In this document: one piece after another, positions 7,928 to 14,700 of the stretch
Numbering within the stretch: position 1 is the stretch's first letter
Layout: each line of letters begins with the position of its first letter
Assembly (NCBI GenBank): GCA_000434735.1
Contig: FR881251.1
Location: 66,413 to 90,143, forward strand
Reading direction: 5' to 3'
Length of the DNA stretch: 23,731 nt
Source: Bacteroides sp. CAG:530
Lineage (GTDB): Bacteria > Bacteroidota > Bacteroidia > Bacteroidales > Bacteroidaceae
The notes under the pieces: generated by a model
The model's input: only the letters and a program-made list of their open reading frames with translations
Told to the model about the DNA's origin: nothing
The model's database searches: none
Program-made: the position numbers and the translations under genes

Positions 7928-8991
7928 ATTTCTTCTCTGTTACTTATATAAGCCCTCCATTTCTCCAGCAAACGAGTCATGTCTTCCGGCAATTCGGAAG
8001 TAAAGAACATCTCCTCACCAGTGCGCGGATGCACAAAGCCAAGAGTCTTGGCATGAAGTGCCTGTCGAGGACAAATGTCGAAGCAGTTGTTTACAAATTG
8101 TTTGTACTTGCTAAAATGGGTACCTTTCAGAATTTCATGTCCGCCATAGCGTTCGTCGTTAAACAGCACATGTCCAATATGCTTCATGTGTACCCTAATC
8201 TGATGAGTACGTCCGGTTTCGAGCACACACTTTACCAGCGTAACATATCCCAGACGCTCCAGAACCTTATAATGAGTTACGGCGTGCTTACCCTGTGCAG
8301 GGTCGCTCAGCACCGCCATCTGCATACGGTCTTTCGGATTTCTGCCGATATTCCCCACAATGGTACCTTCATCTTCGTCTACAATACCCCACACCAAAGC
8401 ATTATACTCACGCTTGGTGGTCTTGTTGTAGAACTGAAGTCCCAAACTAGTCTTGGCATCGGGAGTCTTAGCCACCACCAGCAGTCCCGACGTATCCTTA
8501 TCTATACGATGCACCAATCCCACCTGCGGGTCGTTGGGGTCGTAAGACGGCACATCTTTAAGATGCCACGCTATCGCATTGACCAGCGTGCCATGATAAT
8601 TGCCGCATCCGGGATGCACCACCAGTCCCGCCGGCTTATTTATCACCATCAGGTCGGCATCCTCGTATACTATGTTAAGTGGAATATCTTCAGGAATAAT
8701 ATCATTTTCATAACGCGGACGATCCATCATCACCGTAAGCACATCGAGCGGCTTTACCTTATAGCTGCTCTTCACCGGCTTACCGTTTGCCATAACGAAT
8801 CCGGCGTCAGCCGCCGCCTGAATACGGTTGCGCGAAGCGTTCACTATACGTTCAAACAAATACTTGTCTATACGTATCGGAGCCTGCCCCTTATCTACCA
8901 CTACACGAAAATGCTCGTATAGTTCTGGTTGCTGCACCTCTTCTATATCCTCTAACGAATCGTCGAGTTCGTCTATGTAATCTTCTGCCAT
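7924..8991 (-). CDS. rluD: RluA-family 23S rRNA pseudouridine synthase (RluD-like)
   Basis: A 355-residue protein. An acidic N-terminus is followed by an S4 RNA-binding domain (about 38-88) and the pseudouridine synthase core, with the catalytic motif HRIDKDTSGLLVVAK (Asp164) and the conserved RTHQIRVH segment. The S4 plus catalytic layout fits RluD or RluC; RluD, which modifies 23S rRNA helix 69, is favoured by the usual Bacteroidetes context next to PASTA and ddl genes, but the exact target uridines cannot be read here. It lies 44 nt downstream of the PASTA gene and overlaps ddl by 4 nt. Confidence 0.93.
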   Translation of the reverse strand: MAEDYIDELDDSLEDIEEVQQPELYEHFRVVVDKGQAPIRIDKYLFERIVNASRNRIQAAADAGFVMANGKPVKSSYKVKPLDVLTVMMDRPRYENDIIPEDIPLNIVYEDADLMVINKPAGLVVHPGCGNYHGTLVNAIAWHLKDVPSYDPNDPQVGLVHRIDKDTSGLLVVAKTPDAKTSLGLQFYNKTTKREYNALVWGIVDEDEGTIVGNIGRNPKDRMQMAVLSDPAQGKHAVTHYKVLERLGYVTLVKCVLETGRTHQIRVHMKHIGHVLFNDERYGGHEILKGTHFSKYKQFVNNCFDICPRQALHAKTLGFVHPRTGEEMFFTSELPEDMTRLLEKWRAYISNREEI

Positions 8992-9035
8992 ATTATCTTA
9001 TTCAACATTGAAATGAATTAAAGCGGTCTGCACTA

Positions 9036-9701
9036 TCAGAACCACGAATCGTCAACTTCCGGTTTCGACTTGTCGCTACCGTTTTGATGCTCCATCATGT
9101 TCTCTATCTCAATGTCAAGAGAATCTACATTCAAAGAATCGCGTACTTGCGTGCTGCCAATGCACAGAGTCAGTTCCGCTTCCGACGGCACCTTATCGCC
9201 AGTCTGCAAGCTACGGCCTCTATACTTTATGCCATACACCCAGTCCTGCTCACCGCCTACCAGCTCCGGTTCGGTCAACTTAAAGCCCATCGCTCTCAGC
9301 TTAGCCGCTGCCTGACGCATCGAACTATTGTCTATTACATCAGGAATTCTGATAGTAGGCACCTGATCTGAATTTATGGTAAGATAAACCGTTCTGCCCT
9401 CTTTCACTTTCATTCCGCCCACGGGGGTCTGATCGAGCACTATCCCTGCCGGAAGTTCTTTTACATAAGCAGAGTCTACCACAACTCCCTTCATATGTTT
9501 ATCGGCCAACAACAGCTGAGCCTGATTTACCGACTTGTTTTTCACATCGGGCACCATATAAGCCTTTCCATGGTGGGTATAGACATTCAATCCCCACAAT
9601 GCGCCCATTATAAGAGCTGCAACGACAATAATCATCGCAAAAATGTTCACCCAGAAAAACCGGTTATTTTTAAACGAAAAGAAATCTTTCAGTTTTATCA
9701 T
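9036..9701 (-). CDS. PASTA domain-containing membrane protein
   Basis: A 221-residue type II membrane protein: a short cytoplasmic N-terminus, one transmembrane helix (about 16-40), then two PASTA repeats outside (about 47-111 and 115-183) and an acidic, low-complexity tail. PASTA domains occur in peptidoglycan-sensing kinases and penicillin-binding proteins; here no kinase or transpeptidase domain is attached, so the role is probably envelope-related and inferred only. Cotranscription with ddl supports a cell wall link. The frame is open to 9737, but the -7 box at 9727-9734 lies inside that extension, so the ATG at 9701 is chosen. It is first gene of the six-gene operon. Confidence 0.92.
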   Translation of the reverse strand: MIKLKDFFSFKNNRFFWVNIFAMIIVVAALIMGALWGLNVYTHHGKAYMVPDVKNKSVNQAQLLLADKHMKGVVVDSAYVKELPAGIVLDQTPVGGMKVKEGRTVYLTINSDQVPTIRIPDVIDNSSMRQAAAKLRAMGFKLTEPELVGGEQDWVYGIKYRGRSLQTGDKVPSEAELTLCIGSTQVRDSLNVDSLDIEIENMMEHQNGSDKSKPEVDDSWF

Positions 9702-9726
9702 ATCATTCAATATATATATTTGTGTG

Positions 9727-9760
9727 CAAAGATACAATATGAAAACGAAAAAGCCGCAAA
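9727..9760 (-). promoter_or_regulatory. Predicted promoter of the PASTA-rluD-ddl operon
   Basis: On the minus strand TATCTTTG (9727-9734) is an exact match to the Bacteroidetes -7 consensus, about 25 nt before the ATG at 9701. A TTTG (9757-9760) 22 nt upstream could be the -33 element; it falls inside the terminator stem of rpmH, so the two signals are interleaved. Confidence 0.65.
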
Positions 9761-9783
9761 CGCTTCACAGCATTTGCGGCTTT
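9750..9783 (-). terminator. Intrinsic terminator downstream of rpmH
   Basis: An 11-bp inverted repeat (9750-9760 with 9773-9783) around a 12-nt loop, with core GCCGCAAA/TTTGCGGC. On the minus strand the stem is followed by a T5 run, placing it as the terminator of rpmH. A T-rich tract on the plus side means weak activity in the other direction is also possible. Confidence 0.85.
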
Positions 9784-9804
9784 CTTTTTCCTTTTCCAAC
9801 GTAT

Positions 9805-9966
9805 TTATGCTTTCACGCCATTGTATTCGTCAGAAATAGTCAATTTCTTACGTCCTTTAGCACGACGTGCAGCCAATACTCGGCGACCGTTAGCGGTAGC
9901 CATTCTTTCGCGGAATCCGTGTTTGTTTCTTCTCTTTCTGTTAGAGGGTTGGAATGTTCTTTTCAT
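9805..9966 (-). CDS. rpmH: 50S ribosomal protein L34
   Basis: A 53-residue, very basic protein: starts MKRTFQPSNRKRRNKHGFRE, continues RMATANGRRVLAARRAKGRK and ends KLTISDEYNGVKA. This is an unmistakable L34, with the family's conserved N-terminus and slightly extended C-terminus. L34 is a structural protein of the large ribosomal subunit. It has its own promoter and terminator and is divergent from efp. In many bacteria rpmH is followed by rnpA; here it is followed by a terminator and an unrelated operon. Confidence 0.98.
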   Translation of the reverse strand: MKRTFQPSNRKRRNKHGFRERMATANGRRVLAARRAKGRKKLTISDEYNGVKA

Positions 9967-10009
9967 TTTCGTATATACTATTTATGTTATTATCTCATGG
10001 TTCGGGCTG

Positions 10010-10041
10010 CAAAATTACAGACTTTTTTTAAATAAACCAAG
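10010..10041 (-). promoter_or_regulatory. Predicted promoter of rpmH
   Basis: On the minus strand TAATTTTG (10010-10017) matches the -7 consensus, with a -33-like CTTG (10038-10041) 20 nt upstream. The expected transcription start near 10003 gives a leader of about 37 nt before the rpmH ATG. Confidence 0.55.
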
Positions 10042-10067
10042 GGCTAAATCATTTTTAGACAAATCTT

Positions 10068-10099
10068 TTTGCGTTTTTTCATGATTTAGATTAATTTTG
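10068..10099 (+). promoter_or_regulatory. Predicted promoter of efp
   Basis: TTTG (10068-10071), a 20-nt spacer and TAATTTTG (10092-10099) together fit the Bacteroidetes -33/-7 consensus well. Transcription should start near 10106, leaving an A-rich leader of about 50 nt before the efp ATG at 10158. Confidence 0.68.
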
Positions 10100-10157
10100 C
10101 ACCCATATTTGTAATGAGACAAATCAATAATCACAAAAAACATAAAATATTCTAGTT

Positions 10158-10724
10158 ATGATTAATGCTCAAGACATTAAGATCGGAACTGCTATCCGTA
10201 TGGATGGTAAATTGTATTTCTGCATCGACTTTTTGCATGTAAAACCGGGTAAAGGTAACACTTTCATGCGTACAAAATTGAAAGATGTAGTAAACGGATA
10301 CGTATTGGAACGTCGTTTCAACATTGGTGAAAAATTGGAAGATGTACGTGTAGAACGTCGTCCTTACCAATACCTTTATAAAGAAGGAGATGATTATATC
10401 TTCATGAACCAGGAAACTTACGAACAGGTACCTATCGCTCACGACTTGATTGAAGGTGTTGATTTCATGAAAGAAGAAATGATTGTAGACGTTGTATCAG
10501 ACGCTTCTACAGAAACTATCCTTTTCGCTGAACTTCCTGTAAAAGTACAGTTGAAGGTTACTTACACTGAACCGGGACTTAAGGGTGATACCGCTACAAA
10601 CGCTACTAAGCCTGCTACTGTAGAAACTGGTGCTACTGTTCGTGTTCCTTTGTTCATCAACCAGGACGAAACTATCGAAGTTGATACTCGCGATGGTTCA
10701 TACGTAGGTCGTGTAAAAGCATAA
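10158..10724 (+). CDS. efp: Elongation factor P
   Basis: A 188-residue protein with the three beta-barrel domains of EF-P. The N-terminal KOW-like domain carries the tip loop HVKPGKGNTF with Lys32 at the position that is modified, or left bare, depending on species; the end shows the conserved VDTRDGSYVGRVKA. EF-P binds between the P and E sites and rescues ribosomes stalled at polyproline. No modification gene (epmA/epmB or earP) is in the window. Codon use is strongly biased (CGT, GGT, ACT, AAC), as expected for high expression. It is monocistronic, with its own promoter and terminator. Confidence 0.97.
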   Translation: MINAQDIKIGTAIRMDGKLYFCIDFLHVKPGKGNTFMRTKLKDVVNGYVLERRFNIGEKLEDVRVERRPYQYLYKEGDDYIFMNQETYEQVPIAHDLIEGVDFMKEEMIVDVVSDASTETILFAELPVKVQLKVTYTEPGLKGDTATNATKPATVETGATVRVPLFINQDETIEVDTRDGSYVGRVKA

Positions 10725-10746
10725 TTTTACAACCACCATATAACAG

Positions 10747-10788
10747 AAAGCCTTTCCGCTTTTGCATTACCGCAAGCGGAAAGGCTTT
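10747..10788 (+). terminator. Intrinsic terminator of efp
   Basis: A perfect 15-bp inverted repeat (10747-10761 with 10774-10788), core GCCTTTCCGC/GCGGAAAGGC, 12-nt loop, followed by a T-rich tail (through 10797). It starts 22 nt after the efp stop. Confidence 0.92.
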
Positions 10789-10806
10789 TTTGTTTTGATT
10801 ATCAAA

Positions 10807-10909
10807 GAAGTCGTCTTACTTCGACCGAAGTAAGCACGTTGACCGACTCGAAGTGAGCGCTTACTTCGACCGAAGTAAGCATTCACATCGTTCGAAGTAA
10901 GACGACTTC
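10807..10909. repeat. Nested palindromic repeat element built from CGAAGTAAG
   Basis: An outer perfect 18-bp inverted repeat (10807-10824 with 10892-10909) encloses 67 nt. Inside and overlapping it are six copies of a 9-mer CGAAGTAAG: reverse at 10815-10823 and 10860-10868, forward at 10826-10834, 10849-10857 (one change, CGAAGTGAG), 10871-10879 and 10893-10901. Reverse/forward pairs make two near-identical palindromes with a 2-nt AC centre (10815-10834 and 10859-10880), and 10849-10868 is a further palindrome with one mismatch. No coding frame is apparent. It sits 18 nt after the efp terminator. It could be a REP/MITE-like intergenic element or an array of protein binding sites; the sequence alone cannot decide. 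Confidence 0.85.
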
Positions 10910-11114
10910 ATTAATACATTACCATGACTTACCCACATTAAGGCACTCTAAAACTACCGGCAACACATCCAAGAAAAGAACACTGCCACTCTCATTTTTA
11001 AACAAATCTGTAACAAAGTTTTTAAATGGCGCCAATACTCATGTTATAAAACACATTATTTAATTTTTGGTTATATTTGTTCACATTTTATAGCTCATTT
11101 CATATAAATATATA

Positions 11115-11122
11115 TATCTTTG
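11115..11122 (+). promoter_or_regulatory. Predicted -7 box of the polysaccharide operon promoter
   Basis: TATCTTTG exactly matches the Bacteroidetes -7 consensus in a very AT-rich stretch. No convincing -33 TTTG is present at 19-21 nt. A second match, TATATTTG, lies at 11072-11079. The segment 10910-11114 shows nothing else that I can support. Confidence 0.55.
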
Positions 11123-11128
11123 TAGCTG

Positions 11129-11404
11129 CTAGAAGATTTATTCTAACTAAGAGATACGATTACTATTAGATTTAATGCAATTTTAACCTGTCGTAATATC
11201 TCCTTTTAAAAAGGGATAATTGAACGACTTTTTATAAACTGTTCAATAAAACGAGAGGATTATTATTGCTTTTTGATGAACTGTGGGACGATACAACAAA
11301 TGCGGAGAAATTCTCCGAACTTTTAGAGATACAATTTATAACTGCTTGATTTACAACAATTTAATATATCCGGCAGGATTAGAAGTCTTGCTCTTAAATC
11401 AAAA
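11129..11404 (+). promoter_or_regulatory. Long structured 5' leader of the polysaccharide operon (inferred)
   Basis: About 275 nt separate the predicted transcription start from the upxY ATG. Short hairpins are visible: a bulged stem at about 11197-11218 (TATCTCCTTTT with AAAAGGGATA), a 5-bp stem TGAAC/GTTCA (11221-11225 with 11240-11244), and a near-perfect palindrome CGGAGAA-A-TTCTCCG (11303-11317). In B. fragilis, UpxY proteins act on long untranslated leaders of their own operon to prevent early termination; this layout fits that. The exact leader boundaries and the functional element are inferred. Confidence 0.5.
11266..11349 (+). other. Possible 27-codon leader ORF (TTG start)
   Basis: An in-frame run, TTG to TGA, encodes (M)LFDELWDDTTNAEKFSELL followed by EIQFITA. 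A purine-rich AGAGG (11254-11258) lies 7 nt before the TTG. The predicted peptide is acidic and helix-prone with normal-looking codons, unlike most chance frames here. It overlaps the 11303-11317 hairpin. It may be a leader peptide, a gene remnant, or chance; I do not recognise it. Confidence 0.22.
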
Positions 11405-12013
11405 ATGGCAGCGAAAAATTACCCCCCCCATTCGCTTTCCGCAGAAACTCCAACCCATAACGTTGTTTCAACAGGCGGACAAAAGCATCAGAAACACTGG
11501 TTTGTGATGCGCGACCTTAAACGTCCTAACGCCAAACTCCCCGCTTACAAAATGCTTGAAGATAAATGCTTTGAAGTGTTTATCCCAACTAAATGGCAAG
11601 TAGTGACAAAGCTGGGTAAAAGAGTGCGCGAAAAAGTTCCGGTTATTAACGGTCTGCTGTTTGTTCACTCCGAGAGAACACTACTCGACCCGATAGTTGA
11701 ATTAAACAGCACTCTGCAATACTACTACCGTAAAGGCGGAGGTTATTGCGAACCAATGGTGGTGCGAGATGACGACATGGACAAGTTTATAAGCGCTGTC
11801 AACAGTTCCCAAAATTCAGTATTCTATTCTCCGCAAGAAATCACGCCCGATATGATAGGAAGCAAAGTACACATCATCGGAGGCAATCTCGATGGTTACG
11901 ATGTATCATTGCTCAAAATAAAAGGTTCCCGAAAGAAACGCATCTTTGTAGAGCTGCCGGGAATTATAGTAGTAAGCGTTGAAATTGAACCGGAATTCAT
12001 TCAGCTGATTTAA
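11405..12013 (+). CDS. upxY: UpxY family transcription antiterminator (NusG-like)
   Basis: A 202-residue NusG paralogue. The NGN domain begins at HWFVMRDLKRPNAKLPAYKML (31-51), and a C-terminal KOW-type segment runs about 152-190 (GSKVHIIGGNLDGYDV...KKRIFVELPGIIVVSV). In Bacteroides, UpxY proteins are first genes of capsule operons and specifically prevent premature termination in the matching leader. The start at 11405 fits homologues, which carry a short YPP-containing tail before HWY/FV. Codons 6-9 contain a run of eight C (11422-11429), where slippage would shift the frame. No upxZ gene follows, unlike the classic B. fragilis arrangement. Confidence 0.92.
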   Translation: MAAKNYPPHSLSAETPTHNVVSTGGQKHQKHWFVMRDLKRPNAKLPAYKMLEDKCFEVFIPTKWQVVTKLGKRVREKVPVINGLLFVHSERTLLDPIVELNSTLQYYYRKGGGYCEPMVVRDDDMDKFISAVNSSQNSVFYSPQEITPDMIGSKVHIIGGNLDGYDVSLLKIKGSRKKRIFVELPGIIVVSVEIEPEFIQLI

Positions 12014-12029
12014 AGTCTTATAATATATA

Positions 12030-13175
12030 ATGTCATCTATAGCAACCAAGAAGAAAAAAGATTGCAGCGGATGCAATGCGTGTGCCGAAGCATGCCCCAA
12101 GCATTGCATAGAGATGATACCCGATAAAAAGGGATTTCTTTATCCGAAAGTTGATACATCAACCTGCATAGACTGCGGGGTCTGCACTAAGGTATGCCCG
12201 TTCGAAGACGGAAACATCCATCTATACACTCCCCTCACCGCCTATGCGGCATGGAACAAAGATAGAGAGCAGTACCTTGCCAGCTCATCGGGCGGTGCGG
12301 CACAAGTCTTTTCTTCATACATCATCAATCAAGGAGGCGTTGTTTACGGTTGTACTTCCGATGACATGCGCATTCGCCACATACGTGTTGACGCTTTGAG
12401 CGATTTGCATAAACTACAAGGCTCTAAATACGTACAAAGCGACGTTAGAGGATTATTCAGTAAGGTTAAAGCCGACTTGAAAGCAAATAAGCCGGTGCTT
12501 TTCATTGGCACGCCTTGCCAAATAGCCGGACTGAAAAACTATATAAAACAAATTCCAGAACACTTGCATCTGGTAGATCTTATTTGCCACGGCGTTCCGT
12601 CGCAACAGATGCTGAACGAGCATATAGCTCACGTTCTGAACGGACGCACCGCAAAACAAATATCATTCAGAAATGGAAGCCGATATCACATAAAGATAAC
12701 ATCACAATGCGATACAGTATATTCTGCAGAACCTCATAAAGACAAATACTACAGAGCGTTTCTTGATGGAACATCCAGTAGAGAAAGTTGCTACCGCTGT
12801 CCGTTCGCACGCAAAGAAAGAGCGAGCGATATAACGATAGGCGACTTCTGGGGATTACAGAATGCGGCTTCACTACCATTAAATAAAGAAGAAGGCATAA
12901 GCGTAATGCTGCCTTTAACAGAAAAAGGTAATAAATTAATTAGCGCAACAAAGTTAGAGATGCATGCTTATGAGCGCAACGCTCAAGAAGCGATAGACGG
13001 CAACACACAATTGCAATGCCCCATGAAAGGCACATTGAGCCGACGGATATTTAACGCATTATATCCAATGCTACCGTTCGACACAGCGGTAATGTGTTCC
13101 ATTATCCACTGCAAAATTCGGACTTTGTTTAAAATCTGCACCAATCGCATAACACATGGTTTCGTACGCCGATAA
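12030..13175 (+). CDS. FrhB/FdhB-like iron-sulfur protein of polysaccharide loci
   Basis: A 381-residue protein. Two 4Fe-4S motifs lie at the N-terminus (C12, C15, C18, C22 and C46, C49, C52, C56). The F420-hydrogenase/dehydrogenase beta-subunit-like domain follows, with the family marks ASSSGGAAQ, FIGTPCQIAGLK, DLICHGVPS and CYRCPFARKERASDITIGDFWG. Databases usually label this family coenzyme F420 hydrogenase beta subunit, but Bacteroidales are not known to make F420 and no hydrogenase genes are here. Its place between upxY and a flippase, two genes from a pyruvyl transferase, points to a redox step on a sugar or lipid-linked glycan. It overlaps the flippase gene by 20 nt. The actual reaction is unknown. 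Confidence 0.9.
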   Translation: MSSIATKKKKDCSGCNACAEACPKHCIEMIPDKKGFLYPKVDTSTCIDCGVCTKVCPFEDGNIHLYTPLTAYAAWNKDREQYLASSSGGAAQVFSSYIINQGGVVYGCTSDDMRIRHIRVDALSDLHKLQGSKYVQSDVRGLFSKVKADLKANKPVLFIGTPCQIAGLKNYIKQIPEHLHLVDLICHGVPSQQMLNEHIAHVLNGRTAKQISFRNGSRYHIKITSQCDTVYSAEPHKDKYYRAFLDGTSSRESCYRCPFARKERASDITIGDFWGLQNAASLPLNKEEGISVMLPLTEKGNKLISATKLEMHAYERNAQEAIDGNTQLQCPMKGTLSRRIFNALYPMLPFDTAVMCSIIHCKIRTLFKICTNRITHGFVRR

Positions 13176-14700
13176 CAAACGTATAGCCAAGAACACGATA
13201 TACTTATATATAAGAACATTCGTGTCGATGCTGGTAGCCCTTTACACTTCGCGTAAGATTCTTGAGGCTCTTGGCGTAGAAGATTTTGGTATATTTAATG
13301 TAGTTGGCGGAATCATATCGCTGATGTCTTTCATCAACGGCTCGATGTCGGTGGCCACACAGCGCTATCTTACCTACGAATTAGGGAAAGGCACAAAAGG
13401 ACAATTCAACAAGGTTTTCAACATAGCGGTATACATACATGCCATCATTGCCGTAATAGTTTTGATAGCAGCCGAAACCGTGGGCGTTTGGTTTGTAAAC
13501 ACCCAGTTGAATATCCCCGAAGCACGAATGGGGGCTGCCAACTGGGTATTTCAAGCCACTATACTAACAACTATTTTAGGAATATTACAGACCCCATACA
13601 ACGCAGCTATCGTTTCGCATGAGCACATGCATGTATATGCCTATGTAGGGTTAGGCGAAACATTCGCCAAACTGTTTGTTGTAATAGGGCTTTGCTACTA
13701 TCCTTATGACAGACTTGCCGTTTGGGGATTTGCGTTATTCGCCATACAGTTGTGTTCTTCACTTTTATATAGATTCTATTGTATTAAGAAATTCGATAAT
13801 TGTAATTTAAGACGCAACACTTGGGATTTACCGTTAGCAAAGTCAATGCTTGGCTTTACCGGTTGGAATATGTTTGGCACTATTGCCTGGACACTGAAAG
13901 ACCAAGGAGCATCAGTATTACTAAACATATTTGGCGGCCCGGCAATAAATGCCGCCCGCGGAGTATCTGGACAAGTAACAGGAGCCGTAAAGGGACTTGT
14001 AGGAGGCTTTCAATCTGCAGTTAACCCACAGCTTACCAAAACATACGCAGCCAACGATACGGAATCTACCTGTCGCCTGCTATGCAAAAGCTCAAAGTTT
14101 TCATATTTCCTGTTGCTGCTTATTTCGATACCGGTAATACTTGAAATTAATTTTCTGCTCAACATCTGGCTTGTAGAGGTTCCACCTTATGCCGCACTAT
14201 TTACACAAATAGTAATTATGGAAGCCCTATTCGATACATTGGGAGGACCGATGATAACATCGCTAATGGCAACGGGACGCATCAAGTGGTACCAGATTGT
14301 AGTAGGCTCAATATTGTTACTCAATATCCCGATAGCTTATCTTTTACTAAAACTAGGCTATCCCATTGTTACACCGCTTATAGTATCGTTGGTATTTATA
14401 ATTATAGGCAATGCTACTCGACTATTGTTTTGTAAAAACATGCTTGGGCTATCCATCCGCACATATATCCGCACGGTTATATTACCTATCACCATAGTTT
14501 CGGTTTTAGCCTTCATAGTACCGTATATTATAGTTTCGGTTATGACGGAAGGGTGGCTACGTTTGTTAACTTGCTCCGCATTTAGTGTAGTTTTTGGCAT
14601 TGCAGCTATTTATTGCTGTGGCTTCACCACATCAGAGCGTTCATTTATTATCAATCTGTTGCGTAATAAGTTATTGCGCCATAAACCTTCTAACTTATGA
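13156..14700 (+). CDS. Wzx-type polysaccharide flippase (MOP superfamily)
   Basis: A 514-residue integral membrane protein with about 12-14 hydrophobic helices. The N-terminal NTIYLYIRTFVSMLVALYTSRKILEALGVEDFGIFNVVGGI is the typical Wzx/PST oligosaccharide-transporter opening, and GGPAINAARGVSGQVTGAVKGL is a typical mid-protein loop. It is expected to flip undecaprenyl-diphosphate-linked repeat units across the inner membrane. The start lies 20 nt inside the previous gene, and the stop overlaps the next ATG by 4 nt (ATGA), so the genes are tightly packed in one operon. Confidence 0.92.
   Translation: MVSYADNKRIAKNTIYLYIRTFVSMLVALYTSRKILEALGVEDFGIFNVVGGIISLMSFINGSMSVATQRYLTYELGKGTKGQFNKVFNIAVYIHAIIAVIVLIAAETVGVWFVNTQLNIPEARMGAANWVFQATILTTILGILQTPYNAAIVSHEHMHVYAYVGLGETFAKLFVVIGLCYYPYDRLAVWGFALFAIQLCSSLLYRFYCIKKFDNCNLRRNTWDLPLAKSMLGFTGWNMFGTIAWTLKDQGASVLLNIFGGPAINAARGVSGQVTGAVKGLVGGFQSAVNPQLTKTYAANDTESTCRLLCKSSKFSYFLLLLISIPVILEINFLLNIWLVEVPPYAALFTQIVIMEALFDTLGGPMITSLMATGRIKWYQIVVGSILLLNIPIAYLLLKLGYPIVTPLIVSLVFIIIGNATRLLFCKNMLGLSIRTYIRTVILPITIVSVLAFIVPYIIVSVMTEGWLRLLTCSAFSVVFGIAAIYCCGFTTSERSFIINLLRNKLLRHKPSNL

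Noticed and set aside
8029..8922. A 297-codon open frame on the plus strand
   Set aside because: Antisense to rluD; His-rich chance frame.
10807..10909. CRISPR array
   Set aside because: Repeats are 9-nt palindromic units in both orientations with irregular gaps of 2-14 nt, not direct repeats with spacers, and no cas genes are present.
10910..11260. Invertible promoter flanked by inverted repeats, as in B. fragilis capsule loci
   Set aside because: I searched both sides of the TATCTTTG box for matching inverted repeats and found none of useful length. The CGAAGTAAG element lies wholly on one side.
11283..11507. A 74-codon open frame in the upxY leader
   Set aside because: It runs out of frame into upxY, has no recognisable domain, and has a chance-like composition.
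12030..13175. Genuine F420-reducing hydrogenase subunit
   Set aside because: No hydrogenase large or small subunit and no F420 genes nearby; the context is polysaccharide synthesis.
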